NCBI GenBank assembly: GCA_002437105.1
Contig: DJOB01000006.1
Coordinates: forward strand, 299,879 to 363,878
From: Caryophanales bacterium UBA6449
Lineage (GTDB): Bacteria > Bacillota_I > Bacilli_A > RFN20 > CAG-288
Direction of reading: 5' to 3'
DNA: 64,000 nt
Part shown: piece after piece, positions 43,561 through 52,350 of the stretch
Position numbering within the stretch: the first letter of the stretch is position 1
Layout of the letters: every line of letters starts with the position of its first letter
The notes under the pieces: generated by a model
Seen by the model: the letters and a program-made list of their open reading frames with translations, nothing else
Told to the model about the DNA's origin: nothing
Databases searched by the model: none
Program-made: the position numbers and the translations under genes

Positions 43561-45106
43561 TTTCCTTCTCCTCGTGATAGCTCTGCTCCGTATTGACATT
43601 CCAGAGTTCATCCTTGCTGGTATCGCCTTTGATGATGTGTCTAGCGGCGAGGATGGCCGTCATCATCGAATGGTCCATATTGTTGTAGCGGTGTTGTCCA
43701 TTCCTTCCGACGCAGAAGAGATTGTCAATAGTATTAAGATAATCTTTAACCTTATCAAATTGTGAATAGGTTCCAAAGTAGGCGGGATAGGCTTTCCGGA
43801 TTTTGACCTGGGTTGAATCGAGGATGTCATCAGCTGAGGCGATCACACCTATCTCCACGAGTTCGCCGATAGCTTTGGCGATGAACTTCTCTTTCTCCAT
43901 CGTCCACATCGCATCGCCCTCGTTGCAGAAGTACTCGAGTCCGATCCAGACTTTCGTATTGTCCTTCACCATGTAGGGAGACCAGTTGTTGAATATCTGG
44001 ATCCGTCCCAGTCTCACCTCGCGGTCCTGAACATAGATCCAGGTGTCGGGGACACGATCGTACAGGGTCTTTAGCTTGGTCTCATTGTGGATCTTCAGCT
44101 TATCCACTAGCAGACCTACGGTGATGAAGTCGCGATAGGGAAGCTCGGTGGCGATGCGGTAGACTTCCTCGCCGGTCTTCTGTTGACCGATGGATTCGAT
44201 GAGATCCTTGATGGGCATGGAAGATACATAGTAATCTCCCTGGTATTCTTTACCGCCTGCCCGCAGGGAAGCGATATTTCCTCTGTCGTCTAGAGATATG
44301 CCGTCCACCTGGGCGTTGAAGATGATCTCACCACCCATTTCGATGATCTTCTTCGCCATCTCCTCGTACAGCTGTCCCGGTCCCTTCTTGGGGTACATGA
44401 ATTCCTCGATCAGCGAGGTTTCCTTCTTCTTGCTATTCTTGACGAAGGGTTTCTGAAGGATATTTAAAATGGCTTTACTCAGGGATAGACCTTTGACGCG
44501 CTGGCGTCCCCAATCAGCGGAGATGTCCTTAGGATCGCGGCCCCAGACCTTAGCCGTGTAATCCTCGAAGAACATCTGATAGAGCGGTTTGCCGAAGCGG
44601 TTGATGTAGAAATCCGCGAGATTGTTTTCCTTTCTCTTGTGTATAGCGCTGCCGAGGTAGCCGAATCCCGCCTGCATCGTCTTTTTGAAACCCATATTGT
44701 GGAAGGTCTGCCACTTGAGAGATATGGGGTAGTCGAAGAAGCGCCGGTTGAAATAGATACGGCTCACTCTTCTTCGCCTGAGCATGATCTCGTCGGTCTT
44801 CTCCGGATCGGGTCCCCCGGGAGCTAACTGTACCTTTCGATCGATGGCGCGGTCGTCGCTCGCGGGTGCTCCCTGCAGGGGCATCACTTCCAGCCATATC
44901 CTGTTCACCTCATCGAGTTTGGTGAAGAAGCGGTGTCCACCGATATCCATGCGGTTCCCGTGGTAAGAGACGGTCTGAGAGATGCCACCGATAACGTGAT
45001 CGGAGGCTTCAAGGATGATCGGATGAAGATCTTTTCCCTCTTTGAGAAGGGTGTAAGCGGCAGTTAGACCAGCGGGACCGGCTCCGATGATTATTATATT
45101 TTTCAT
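43535..45106 (-). CDS. FAD-dependent oxidoreductase, UDP-galactopyranose-mutase/amine-oxidase-like
   Basis: 523 residues with an N-terminal dinucleotide motif IIGAGPAGLTAAY and the GG-doublet region IGGISQTVSYHGNRMDIGGHRF. The body (LYQMFFEDYTAKVWG...) and C-terminal FCVGRNGQHRYNNMDHSM match a Glf-related group commonly encoded beside GT2 and GT39 enzymes. It probably remodels the sugar or lipid carrier used by its neighbours; the exact reaction is unknown. Confidence 0.78.
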   Translation of the reverse strand: MKNIIIIGAGPAGLTAAYTLLKEGKDLHPIILEASDHVIGGISQTVSYHGNRMDIGGHRFFTKLDEVNRIWLEVMPLQGAPASDDRAIDRKVQLAPGGPDPEKTDEIMLRRRRVSRIYFNRRFFDYPISLKWQTFHNMGFKKTMQAGFGYLGSAIHKRKENNLADFYINRFGKPLYQMFFEDYTAKVWGRDPKDISADWGRQRVKGLSLSKAILNILQKPFVKNSKKKETSLIEEFMYPKKGPGQLYEEMAKKIIEMGGEIIFNAQVDGISLDDRGNIASLRAGGKEYQGDYYVSSMPIKDLIESIGQQKTGEEVYRIATELPYRDFITVGLLVDKLKIHNETKLKTLYDRVPDTWIYVQDREVRLGRIQIFNNWSPYMVKDNTKVWIGLEYFCNEGDAMWTMEKEKFIAKAIGELVEIGVIASADDILDSTQVKIRKAYPAYFGTYSQFDKVKDYLNTIDNLFCVGRNGQHRYNNMDHSMMTAILAARHIIKGDTSKDELWNVNTEQSYHEEKENDGNSSKR

Positions 45107-45153
45107 AGTATGTTCCTTTCTCTCTGCAGAAAATTATAAGCGCTAGGGAGCTG

Positions 45154-46128
45154 CTATCTATTTTTATCTTCAGGCGATCTGATGCTGTCGATAAAGAAGC
45201 TGGGGCGCCCGCGGGTATTGATTAGGATATTGTGGAGATAGACGCCTAAGAATCCCACGAAGAAGATGATGAGGAACACACCGAAGAGTATGAAGAGGAT
45301 GATGGTAAGAATCATCATCGAGGTCACAGCGGAGAAGCTGATGACTCCCGTATCGGAGAGGAAGAAGAGAATCAGAAATATCAGGGCGAGAGGGAGCGAG
45401 ACAGCTGCACCGATCGCCCCTATTTTAATCGGTAGGTAGAGGGGTTTAGCCGTCGCGGCCGAGATGATGTCGAAGGCGTAGTTGACCATTTTGTCGAGGT
45501 TGTACTTGCTCTGGCCCGCCACTCTCTTCTTCCGCACGAAATCGATCTGGCAGGATCTATATCCGATCAGAGGTATCTCGGCGACGAGGAGCCGGTCCTT
45601 CTCGGGAAGGACTAGGATCGTATCCAGTGCCTTTCGGGAGAGACCGCGAAAACAGTTGACATTCTCTGGAATCACATTCTTCTTTTCGAGTTTGTTCGTC
45701 AGTTTATAGAAGAATCCAGCCGACTCTCTCTTGAAGGCGGAATCGGTCTGGCGCGAGACTCGGTGAGGTGAAACGACCTCGTATCCTTCGCGGAATTTTT
45801 CGCATATATCCTTGATCAGGCAGACTGGATCCTGCAGGTCGATATCCATCATGATGACATAGTCGCCCTTCGCGACTGAGAGGCCGGCGGTGAGGGCGGG
45901 ATTCTGTCCGGAATTTCGCGACAGATCGACGATCGTGAAATCGTTTCTCCGTTCATAGATGCTGTTCATGACCTCGAGGGTCTTATCTGTGGAGCCATCG
46001 TTGATGAGGATGAAGCGGAAAGTAAAATCGGGAATATCCTTGGTGATCTGGTCGACAGCCGCGAAGAATAGCGGTATGGTCTGCTCCTCGTTGTAGCAGG
46101 GCGAAACGATATCTACTACTTTATTCAT
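45154..46128 (-). CDS. Polyprenyl-phosphate glycosyltransferase (GT2, GtrB/DPM-like)
   Basis: 324 residues: GT-A domain with SPCYNEEQTIPLFF, nucleotide motif DIDLQDP, and a C-terminal pair of helices (about 238-262 and 272-300). These enzymes place glucose or another hexose from a nucleotide sugar on a polyprenyl phosphate at the inner membrane face. First gene of the three-gene unit; AGGAGAGGAGG before the ATG. Confidence 0.88.
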   Translation of the reverse strand: MNKVVDIVSPCYNEEQTIPLFFAAVDQITKDIPDFTFRFILINDGSTDKTLEVMNSIYERRNDFTIVDLSRNSGQNPALTAGLSVAKGDYVIMMDIDLQDPVCLIKDICEKFREGYEVVSPHRVSRQTDSAFKRESAGFFYKLTNKLEKKNVIPENVNCFRGLSRKALDTILVLPEKDRLLVAEIPLIGYRSCQIDFVRKKRVAGQSKYNLDKMVNYAFDIISAATAKPLYLPIKIGAIGAAVSLPLALIFLILFFLSDTGVISFSAVTSMMILTIILFILFGVFLIIFFVGFLGVYLHNILINTRGRPSFFIDSIRSPEDKNR

Positions 46129-46321
46129 GCAGTTCCTCCTCTCCTTTAATGATTTATTTTATACGGAGGAGCTTTTATACGATAAAAGTATTTATGCCAA
46201 GACCTCAGTCAAGGTAAAAGTTGGAAATTATTTTAGTTTTTCTCTTTGGATATTGAACGTTTTTATGACAATCGTTCAAAAATAGGAAGGACTGGGTAGA
46301 TTCTATTGCTGGTGACGAGTC

Positions 46322-47569
46322 CTATATCAGGACCTGTGAATTATCGCTCTCCTTCTTCTTCCGAGCATACGAGATGAGATAGCAGGGAATCGAGAGCGCC
46401 TGGGCGGCGATAGAGACGACGATGAGGGCGATGATGGAGGTGTCGTAGAGAGCACCCATGAGCCAGCTCCCGAGGAATCCGAAGAGGCCGAAGGAACATT
46501 CGAATATGCCATAGCCGGTGGCGCGGCTATCCTTGGGTACCATGGTGGTCACGACAGCTTTCATGATAGATTCTTGGGCTCCCATGCCGATGCCCCAGAG
46601 GGCGACGCCTATCAGTAGCATCGGTACTGAAGCGAAGTTGAAGATGAATAGCGAGAAGATGCTCGAAAGCGCGGTGGCGATGATGAGCGAAAGAACGCCG
46701 AATCTATCGTAGAGTCGACCGAAGATCAGAGCGGATATAGCGTCGATGATCATCGCTCCGGAGTAGATGAGCGGGAGGGTCTGTGGAGTGATTATCTTGC
46801 TGCCAGCATCGACGAATACTTTAGTGATGTGCATTCCTATGAGAGAGTAGTCGAGGAATCCGAGGGCGAAGAGACTGATGCCGGCGATGTATAGAACGAA
46901 GCTCGCTCTCATCTTGAATTTCTCTCTCTTCTTAGGCTGAGGCTCGAAGTTCTCTGGATTGGGGAATTTGTGCTTGGTGAAGAGGAGCATGAAAATGGTC
47001 GCTAGAGCGGGTATCAGCAGGAGCAGGAAGCAGAAGGCGTAGGTGCGATAGGTATCGCTGTCCACTTTGAAAAGCATGATCACATATAGGAACAGCGGGC
47101 CCAAGAAGGCTCCGATCTGATCGAGCATCTCTTGGATGCCAAAGCTTTTACCAACTTTTTCCTGAGTAGCGGCAAACGATAAAATTGTATCTTTAGAAGG
47201 CTTTTTTATAGCTTTTCCAACTCTTTGAATACTAAGTAGAACGCAAGCCCAGATCCAGCCGTGCGGGCCCACGAATGCCATCAGGGGTACAACCAGGGTA
47301 TCGATCAGGTAACCGGCGATGGTGAGCGCCCAATACTTTTTGGTTCGGTCGGCAATCTTTCCAAAGACATAGCGGAGCGAATAGCCGAGGAGTTCACCTA
47401 ATCCCGAGATGAAACCGATGGTGGTCGCGGAGGCCCCGATCAGCGAGAGATACGATCCTTGAATGCTGGCCGCTCCTTCGTGTGTCATATCTGAAAGCAG
47501 ACTCACGACGCCGAATAGGAGGATGAATACCATCGCGGGTGAGATGCGTCTATTTTCCTTATTTTTCAT
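46322..47569 (-). CDS. MFS transporter under MarR control
   Basis: 415 residues and about 12 helices with a charged central loop (HKFPNPENFEPQPKKREKF). The N-terminal region YVFGKIADRTKKYWALTIAG carries the MFS loop motif, and IQRVGKAIKKPSKDTILSF the second conserved segment. It overlaps the upstream MarR gene by 11 bases, an arrangement usual for drug efflux; substrate not predictable. Confidence 0.87.
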   Translation of the reverse strand: MKNKENRRISPAMVFILLFGVVSLLSDMTHEGAASIQGSYLSLIGASATTIGFISGLGELLGYSLRYVFGKIADRTKKYWALTIAGYLIDTLVVPLMAFVGPHGWIWACVLLSIQRVGKAIKKPSKDTILSFAATQEKVGKSFGIQEMLDQIGAFLGPLFLYVIMLFKVDSDTYRTYAFCFLLLLIPALATIFMLLFTKHKFPNPENFEPQPKKREKFKMRASFVLYIAGISLFALGFLDYSLIGMHITKVFVDAGSKIITPQTLPLIYSGAMIIDAISALIFGRLYDRFGVLSLIIATALSSIFSLFIFNFASVPMLLIGVALWGIGMGAQESIMKAVVTTMVPKDSRATGYGIFECSFGLFGFLGSWLMGALYDTSIIALIVVSIAAQALSIPCYLISYARKKKESDNSQVLI

Positions 47570-48032
47570 AGTTTTGTTCCTCTATGATTTTTCTGATATT
47601 TGGAAAGCCTGCCTTACTTTCGGCTTTAGAGCGCAGATAGATCTTTTCGAGCAGATGGGCGAAGGTGCCCCTTTCCTGCTCGGTCAAACCCTCCAGGAGA
47701 TATTCGTAATAGGCCGTTTCGACATGGCGCTTCGATACTTTCAGTTCCTCAGCTTTTTCAGTCGGGTAGATCAGGGATGATCTGTTATCGTCTGGATCCT
47801 TCTTTTTGATCAGGTACCCTTTCTTTACCAGACTGGCTACTTCTCGGGCGACTGCTGCCTTATCTGTGCCCAATATCTGGCATATGTTGGATTGGCTGAT
47901 GCCATCGTGTTTTCTCACGACATGGATCAGATCGAATTCAGAAGTGCCGATGCCATCGCGCTTCAATGTTCGCACGGCTAGTTTATTCACTTCGCGGGCA
48001 ATCTTGGTTATTTCCGCCTTTGTTATATCCAT
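47559..48032 (-). CDS. MarR family transcriptional regulator
   Basis: 157-residue winged-helix repressor. Helix-turn-helix SQSNICQILGTDKAAVAREVASLVKKGYL with wing KKKDPDDNRSSLIYPT, flanked by dimer helices. It heads a two-gene operon with the MFS carrier. A perfect palindrome at 48062-48075 upstream is the likely binding site. Confidence 0.92.
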   Translation of the reverse strand: MDITKAEITKIAREVNKLAVRTLKRDGIGTSEFDLIHVVRKHDGISQSNICQILGTDKAAVAREVASLVKKGYLIKKKDPDDNRSSLIYPTEKAEELKVSKRHVETAYYEYLLEGLTEQERGTFAHLLEKIYLRSKAESKAGFPNIRKIIEEQNYEK

Positions 48033-48339
48033 ATCTCGCCTCGTCTATAGGTCATATATTTGTTGATATATCAACTAACCTGAACATGCTACTACAAAAT
48101 TTAAAGTCTGGAGAGCGGTTTCGATGGATTGTTAGAATCCAGTTGATTCGGAATTTTAAAGAGCGGACGAATGATAGATCGGTAAGATATGTTCTTTAAA
48201 GGTGTGGCTCTGCTATCTTAAATAGAGCAGCAATGCCGATATTGGTAAAATATCCCCGGAGATGATGCGGGTTACATCAAGGCAGATCTATATCACCTCT
48301 CGGAAGAGAATATAGCTATAACAACTTTGGAGGAGAGCG
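48033..48339. other. Divergent promoter region of marR and the exonuclease gene
   Basis: Apart from the palindrome at 48062-48075 nothing is recognised. GC rises toward 48220-48330 without a clear hairpin-plus-T signal or small frame. Confidence 0.5.
48062..48075. promoter_or_regulatory. Probable MarR operator
   Basis: Perfect 14-base palindrome GTTGATATATCAAC, 30 bases before the marR ATG and overlapping a TTGATA that could be a -35 box. Confidence 0.65.
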
Positions 48340-49074
48340 ATGAAGCTTCTAGAGCAAGCGATAGGTCCAGTCCGCGAACTGGTCTTTCTAGATTTAGAGG
48401 GAACTCAGACATCCCACGAAACTATCGCTATTGGTGCCTGTTCTTATATCTGCGATGAACATCTGCTGCCGGTGAAGGGCAAGCCTATCAAGATATTTAA
48501 AAGATTTATTCGTGCGTCCTCTAAGGTGGGCAAGGTGGTGTCGGATCTCACCGGCATCACTGAGGACACGCTCGTGTCGCAGGGAATCGATTTCAATCGG
48601 GCGATCTCGGAGCTTATCGAGTCTACTAAGATCCCTGGCGGAAAGAGAAAATATATAACTTTTGGGAATCAGGACATCGTGATGTTGAAAGCTTCGACCC
48701 TCAAGGATACTTCGGGCAAAGCTATGGCCTATTACAATCACATCAGGAGGAATTGGTTCGACTTTCAGGATTTCGTATCTCGCTATGTTTTCGATGGGAG
48801 ACATGTTACTTATTCTCAGCCGAAGCTGCTCCAGATCTTTGAAGCCGAGGATCTCAAACATGCTCACGATCCGCTGTACGATGCGGAGAATCTGAAGAAC
48901 CTCTTTATCGCTGTCTCTACTAAGCCGGAAATATTGATCGAATGGTTTCTCAAGAATGTGGAGAATTCACGTCATTCGGGCAAGATCCTGAAGCCCATCG
49001 TCGATCGGCTGCTCAGCGGCGAGACGATATCCCCGGAGAAATTCAGCGCCTTCCTCAAGGAGTACTTCGGATGA
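48340..49074 (+). CDS. DEDDh-type 3'-5' exonuclease-like protein
   Basis: 244 residues of the DnaQ/RNase T superfamily. The first acidic pair is D18/E20 in VFLDLEGT; the second acid is in GNQDIVML, and HAHDPLYDAENL holds the histidine and last aspartate. A C-terminal helical stretch (about 195-244) is extra. TGGAGGAGAG before the ATG. It couples to recU (ATGA), so a role with recombination or repair intermediates is plausible; family members also act on RNA. Confidence 0.82.
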   Translation: MKLLEQAIGPVRELVFLDLEGTQTSHETIAIGACSYICDEHLLPVKGKPIKIFKRFIRASSKVGKVVSDLTGITEDTLVSQGIDFNRAISELIESTKIPGGKRKYITFGNQDIVMLKASTLKDTSGKAMAYYNHIRRNWFDFQDFVSRYVFDGRHVTYSQPKLLQIFEAEDLKHAHDPLYDAENLKNLFIAVSTKPEILIEWFLKNVENSRHSGKILKPIVDRLLSGETISPEKFSAFLKEYFG

Positions 49075-49712
49075 GCGATATCAGATATCCTGGCGGTCAC
49101 ACTTTCAAGGAGAAGGTCGCCAGCATCAAGGTGGATACTGGCGTCAAGCGCGTGTCTAAGAGCATGGCCGGACGGGCTAATATGGGCATGCAGCTGGAAG
49201 GCGATGTGATCAAGAGCTGCGATATCTTTCGGGAGCGCGGTTGGGCCAATATCTATAAAAGACCAACTCCTATTAGGATAGTTAAAGTTGATCCTAAGAA
49301 TCCCTCTCATTTGACTTCGGCTTTCTTCGCCGAAAAATCCACGACCGATTTTGTCGGCGTCTATCGATCGAAGTATATAGATTTCGAGTGCAAGGAGGAG
49401 AAGACGGATACTCTCCCCCTCGCTAACATCCGTCCCCAGCAGCTTACTCATCTGGATCAGGTGCTGAAGATGGGGGGAATCGGTTTCTTCATGGTCTGTT
49501 TTACCTCGAGGCAGGAGGTGTACATCCTCGATGCGAAGTACATACTCAAGAGTGCACTCGAGGATAGATCTAGGTCAGGATTCAAGAGGGATCTATTCAT
49601 TGAGAAGGGAGCTCTAGTTCAGCAGGGCTACTCCCCTAGGCTGGAGATCCTCAAAGCTATCGATTCGCTGTACTTTGATAAGCCTTTCGACCCTAATAAT
49701 CCTAAGAGTTAA
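49071..49712 (+). CDS. recU: Holliday junction resolvase RecU
   Basis: 213-residue Mg-dependent nuclease that cuts four-way junctions. Motifs NMGMQLEGDVI, the catalytic TTDFVGVYRSKYIDFECKEE and LPLANIRPQQLTHL are intact. The frame runs upstream, but the ATG at 49071 is coupled to the exonuclease stop and has AAGGAG. Normally recU neighbours ponA; here it follows an exonuclease and converges on nth with an 11-base overlap. Confidence 0.94.
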   Translation: MSDIRYPGGHTFKEKVASIKVDTGVKRVSKSMAGRANMGMQLEGDVIKSCDIFRERGWANIYKRPTPIRIVKVDPKNPSHLTSAFFAEKSTTDFVGVYRSKYIDFECKEEKTDTLPLANIRPQQLTHLDQVLKMGGIGFFMVCFTSRQEVYILDAKYILKSALEDRSRSGFKRDLFIEKGALVQQGYSPRLEILKAIDSLYFDKPFDPNNPKS

Positions 49713-50352
49713 CTTTATTTTCACTGAGTTTGGCCCGTATATAGTCCCACGCCTGTTGACCGGTGATGTTTGGTCGGCAGTAGGTTCGACCGAAGAGGAT
49801 CAGCTGCCGGTGGATATTTATCGGCTCCCCCAATCCTTTAAACGATCTCTCGAGACTCGCTTCGATCTGCACTCGATCCAGGTTCCGGCGTACGAGTTCC
49901 AGCGTTCTAGATACGCGCTCGACATGGGTGTCGACAGGTATATAGGGGAAGTCGTAGATCTCTCCGAGGAAGACCCCAGCCGTTTTGTATCCCACACCTG
50001 GAAGTTCGGTCAGCTTCTTTCTATCCAGCGGTATATCTCCGTGTAGAGGACCAGTGATGGATCGGGCTGCCGCCACGATATTCTTCGATTTGGTCGGAGC
50101 TAGACCGACGGGTCTAACTATCGCTTCGATTTCTCTTGGATCTGCTTCAGCTAGGCTCTGGATCGTGGGAAATCTGGCGAAGAGCGTCGGTGTAACCCTA
50201 TTGACGGATCTATCGGTAGCTTGGGCGGATAGCATCACACAGAAGAGGAATTGCCACGGTTTCTCGCGGTCGAAAGAGAGAAAGGTGGCGACCTGTCCAA
50301 ACTCCTTCTGCAGGAAGGCGGCGACTAACTCCGCTTTTTCGCGGTTCGTCAC
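49702..50352 (-). CDS. nth: Endonuclease III lacking the Fe-S cluster
   Basis: Base-excision DNA glycosylase of 216 residues. The helix-hairpin-helix LPGVGYKTAG with catalytic K123 and the catalytic D141 (PVDTHVERV) are present. The C-terminal C-x6-C-x2-C-x5-C cluster loop is absent: only C192 remains in FGRTYCRPNITGQQAW. Length is normal, so ligands were replaced and not deleted. The GTG start overlaps the stop of the DnaD-like gene (GTGA); the dnaD-nth order is typical of Firmicutes. Confidence 0.92.
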   Translation of the reverse strand: MTNREKAELVAAFLQKEFGQVATFLSFDREKPWQFLFCVMLSAQATDRSVNRVTPTLFARFPTIQSLAEADPREIEAIVRPVGLAPTKSKNIVAAARSITGPLHGDIPLDRKKLTELPGVGYKTAGVFLGEIYDFPYIPVDTHVERVSRTLELVRRNLDRVQIEASLERSFKGLGEPINIHRQLILFGRTYCRPNITGQQAWDYIRAKLSENKVNS

Positions 50353-51002
50353 TTCTTCTTGTCTCCATCTTCGAGCCAGGAGCCCATGAGCGTCTCTCGC
50401 AGTTTGCTATCGTCTCGTGACTCCTCGTTCCTGGCGGTATAACCCTCCTTGGAGAAGTCATCCTCCTTCTCGAGGCGCAACACCTCGCTAGCGATCCTGT
50501 TGATGGTTGGATTCTGACCCTTGTTGCGGATATTCTCGATGGCGACCTTCATCATCTTGACCGTGGCTCCCTCTCTCAGCATCGCGGAAACCTTATCCAT
50601 CTCCACAGGTGAGAGGGAGGAGCGCTTCAGTTCGGATAGCAGCATCTCATGTATTTCTGACATGACTTTGCCGGAGTCGTCCTTCTTCAGGAGGATGTCC
50701 TTCTGCAGATCGGAGAACAGCTTGTCGAACAGTCCTTTCAGGGAGAGTTTCGGAACCAGGTCAACCACTTCGTAGGTGATCAGTTTCTTGTCGAGGAGCC
50801 TAGACAGCGACGCGTCGATCTGGTCGGCGGGTACGGTCATGTAGGTGGTGAGAGTGGAAGAGAGAATGGGGGTCTGGGGATCGATCTTCTCCAGCTGGTC
50901 GATCAATAGCAGAGTGACCACATCTATCTCTTTCAGGTTATAGAGTTTGTATTTTTTCACCAGCAGTGCGCGCCAGTCGATATCGGTATAACTGAAATCC
51001 AT
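50349..51002 (-). CDS. DnaD-like replication initiation protein
   Basis: 217 residues. N-terminal winged-helix region (about 20-105) and C-terminal DnaD domain (SEIHEMLLSELKRSSLSPVEMDKV...MMKVAIENIRNKGQNPTINRIA). In Bacillus such proteins help load the helicase. The YxxxIxxxW signature is modified, so it is called by domain and neighbourhood (dnaD-nth). CGGAGG before the ATG. Confidence 0.88.
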   Translation of the reverse strand: MDFSYTDIDWRALLVKKYKLYNLKEIDVVTLLLIDQLEKIDPQTPILSSTLTTYMTVPADQIDASLSRLLDKKLITYEVVDLVPKLSLKGLFDKLFSDLQKDILLKKDDSGKVMSEIHEMLLSELKRSSLSPVEMDKVSAMLREGATVKMMKVAIENIRNKGQNPTINRIASEVLRLEKEDDFSKEGYTARNEESRDDSKLRETLMGSWLEDGDKKK

Positions 51003-51099
51003 GTTGTTAACCTCCGTGTGAATGATACATAAAACAAGTATATTATCTCGTGGGTGTATGTAATTATCTTCCCTTGATCATAGTAAGGAGGAAAAGTGA

Positions 51100-52350
51100 A
51101 TGAGTGGAAAGAAAGTCTCCAGCGCCTCTGAATCTGCTCTCAGAGCGCTGAAGGAAGCTAGGACGAGAAGAAGTATGAATTCTCTTTTCTCCGCCTCCTA
51201 CGAAGCTCAGATCAGGACTCACCTCAAAGAGGTGAAGAGAGAGTTTGGCTCACAGGTAGAACCCGATATGGTGCCTGCCGACCAGATTGAAAATCGTTCG
51301 AACGCTACCTCTCACCCTGAAACAGCAGGTGAAGGTGGTATCTCCGGCGAGCAGAAGAGCGACAAGGATCGCCTAGATAAAGGCATCAGCCTGGAGAAGC
51401 ACTCGGTTAAAAGCTGGTTTAAATCGGCGATCAGCGGAATGTTCATAGGGTTGGCGGTCGTGGTTCCTGGCATATCGGGAGCGACTATCTCTATAATTTT
51501 TAAATTATATGAAAAGATAATATTTGCGATATCTTCGCTGTTGAAGCAATTTAAGAGATCTGTTATTTGGTTGCTTCCTTTGATCGTCGGTATGGCCGTA
51601 GGAGTGATCGGTGGATTCTTCGGGGTTAAGGAGGCGCTCAACTATATTCCCTTCGCCACTGTGTGTCTATTCGCAGGATTGATGATAGGAGCCTTCCCTA
51701 CTGTCTACTGTGAGGTCGCTAGAGCTAAGAAGAGTCCGCTGCGGATCATCATGCTGATACTGGGGGTGGTAGTTCCCGTGGGACTCAGCGTTCTCACGAC
51801 CAATGTGATTCATGCCGACGCGGCTGGCGATCCTCTCGCGGTCATATCGTGGTGGGAGTACTTGTACATGATCCTAGCGGGAGCGGTTGTCGCTCTGACG
51901 CAGATAGTCCCTGGACTCTCCGCTTCCTCCTTCATGATGATGATCGGTTATTTCACGCCTATAGTGAACAGTATCAGCCTCACCTATTGGAAGTCTAATC
52001 CCCTGGTCTTCGCGGTCTATGGATGCTTGGTCCTAGGGTTCCTTGTGGGACTTATCGCCTTCTCCAAACTTATCAACGTCCTGCTGGAGAAGAAGAGAGA
52101 GACCACCTTTTTCCCGATCGTCGGCCTATCGATCGGCTCCATCATCTGCATGTTCTATAACCCGGAGATCTACAAGATCTACCAGGGATGGATCAAGGGT
52201 GGAAATTCTTCCGCTACCGTATCTATGTGGACCGATATCGATATTGCCGTAGCTCTATTGCTAGTCGGGTTCGCTATCTCGATCTCCTTCGTTATCTATG
52301 AGAGAAATAGAGCTAAAAGATCTCTAGCGATGAAGGGAAAGAACAGATGA
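51100..52350 (+). CDS. DUF368 undecaprenyl-phosphate translocase (PopT-like)
   Basis: 416 residues; membrane part from about residue 110 with the DUF368 signature AVVVPGISGATISIIF and the repeated QIVPGLSASSFMMMIGYF. DUF368 proteins flip undecaprenyl phosphate back across the membrane for cell wall reuse. Unusual is a soluble, charged N-terminal region of about 105 residues. AAGGAGGAAAAG before the ATG. Heads a three-gene unit; the next gene overlaps by four bases. Confidence 0.88.
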   Translation: MSGKKVSSASESALRALKEARTRRSMNSLFSASYEAQIRTHLKEVKREFGSQVEPDMVPADQIENRSNATSHPETAGEGGISGEQKSDKDRLDKGISLEKHSVKSWFKSAISGMFIGLAVVVPGISGATISIIFKLYEKIIFAISSLLKQFKRSVIWLLPLIVGMAVGVIGGFFGVKEALNYIPFATVCLFAGLMIGAFPTVYCEVARAKKSPLRIIMLILGVVVPVGLSVLTTNVIHADAAGDPLAVISWWEYLYMILAGAVVALTQIVPGLSASSFMMMIGYFTPIVNSISLTYWKSNPLVFAVYGCLVLGFLVGLIAFSKLINVLLEKKRETTFFPIVGLSIGSIICMFYNPEIYKIYQGWIKGGNSSATVSMWTDIDIAVALLLVGFAISISFVIYERNRAKRSLAMKGKNR

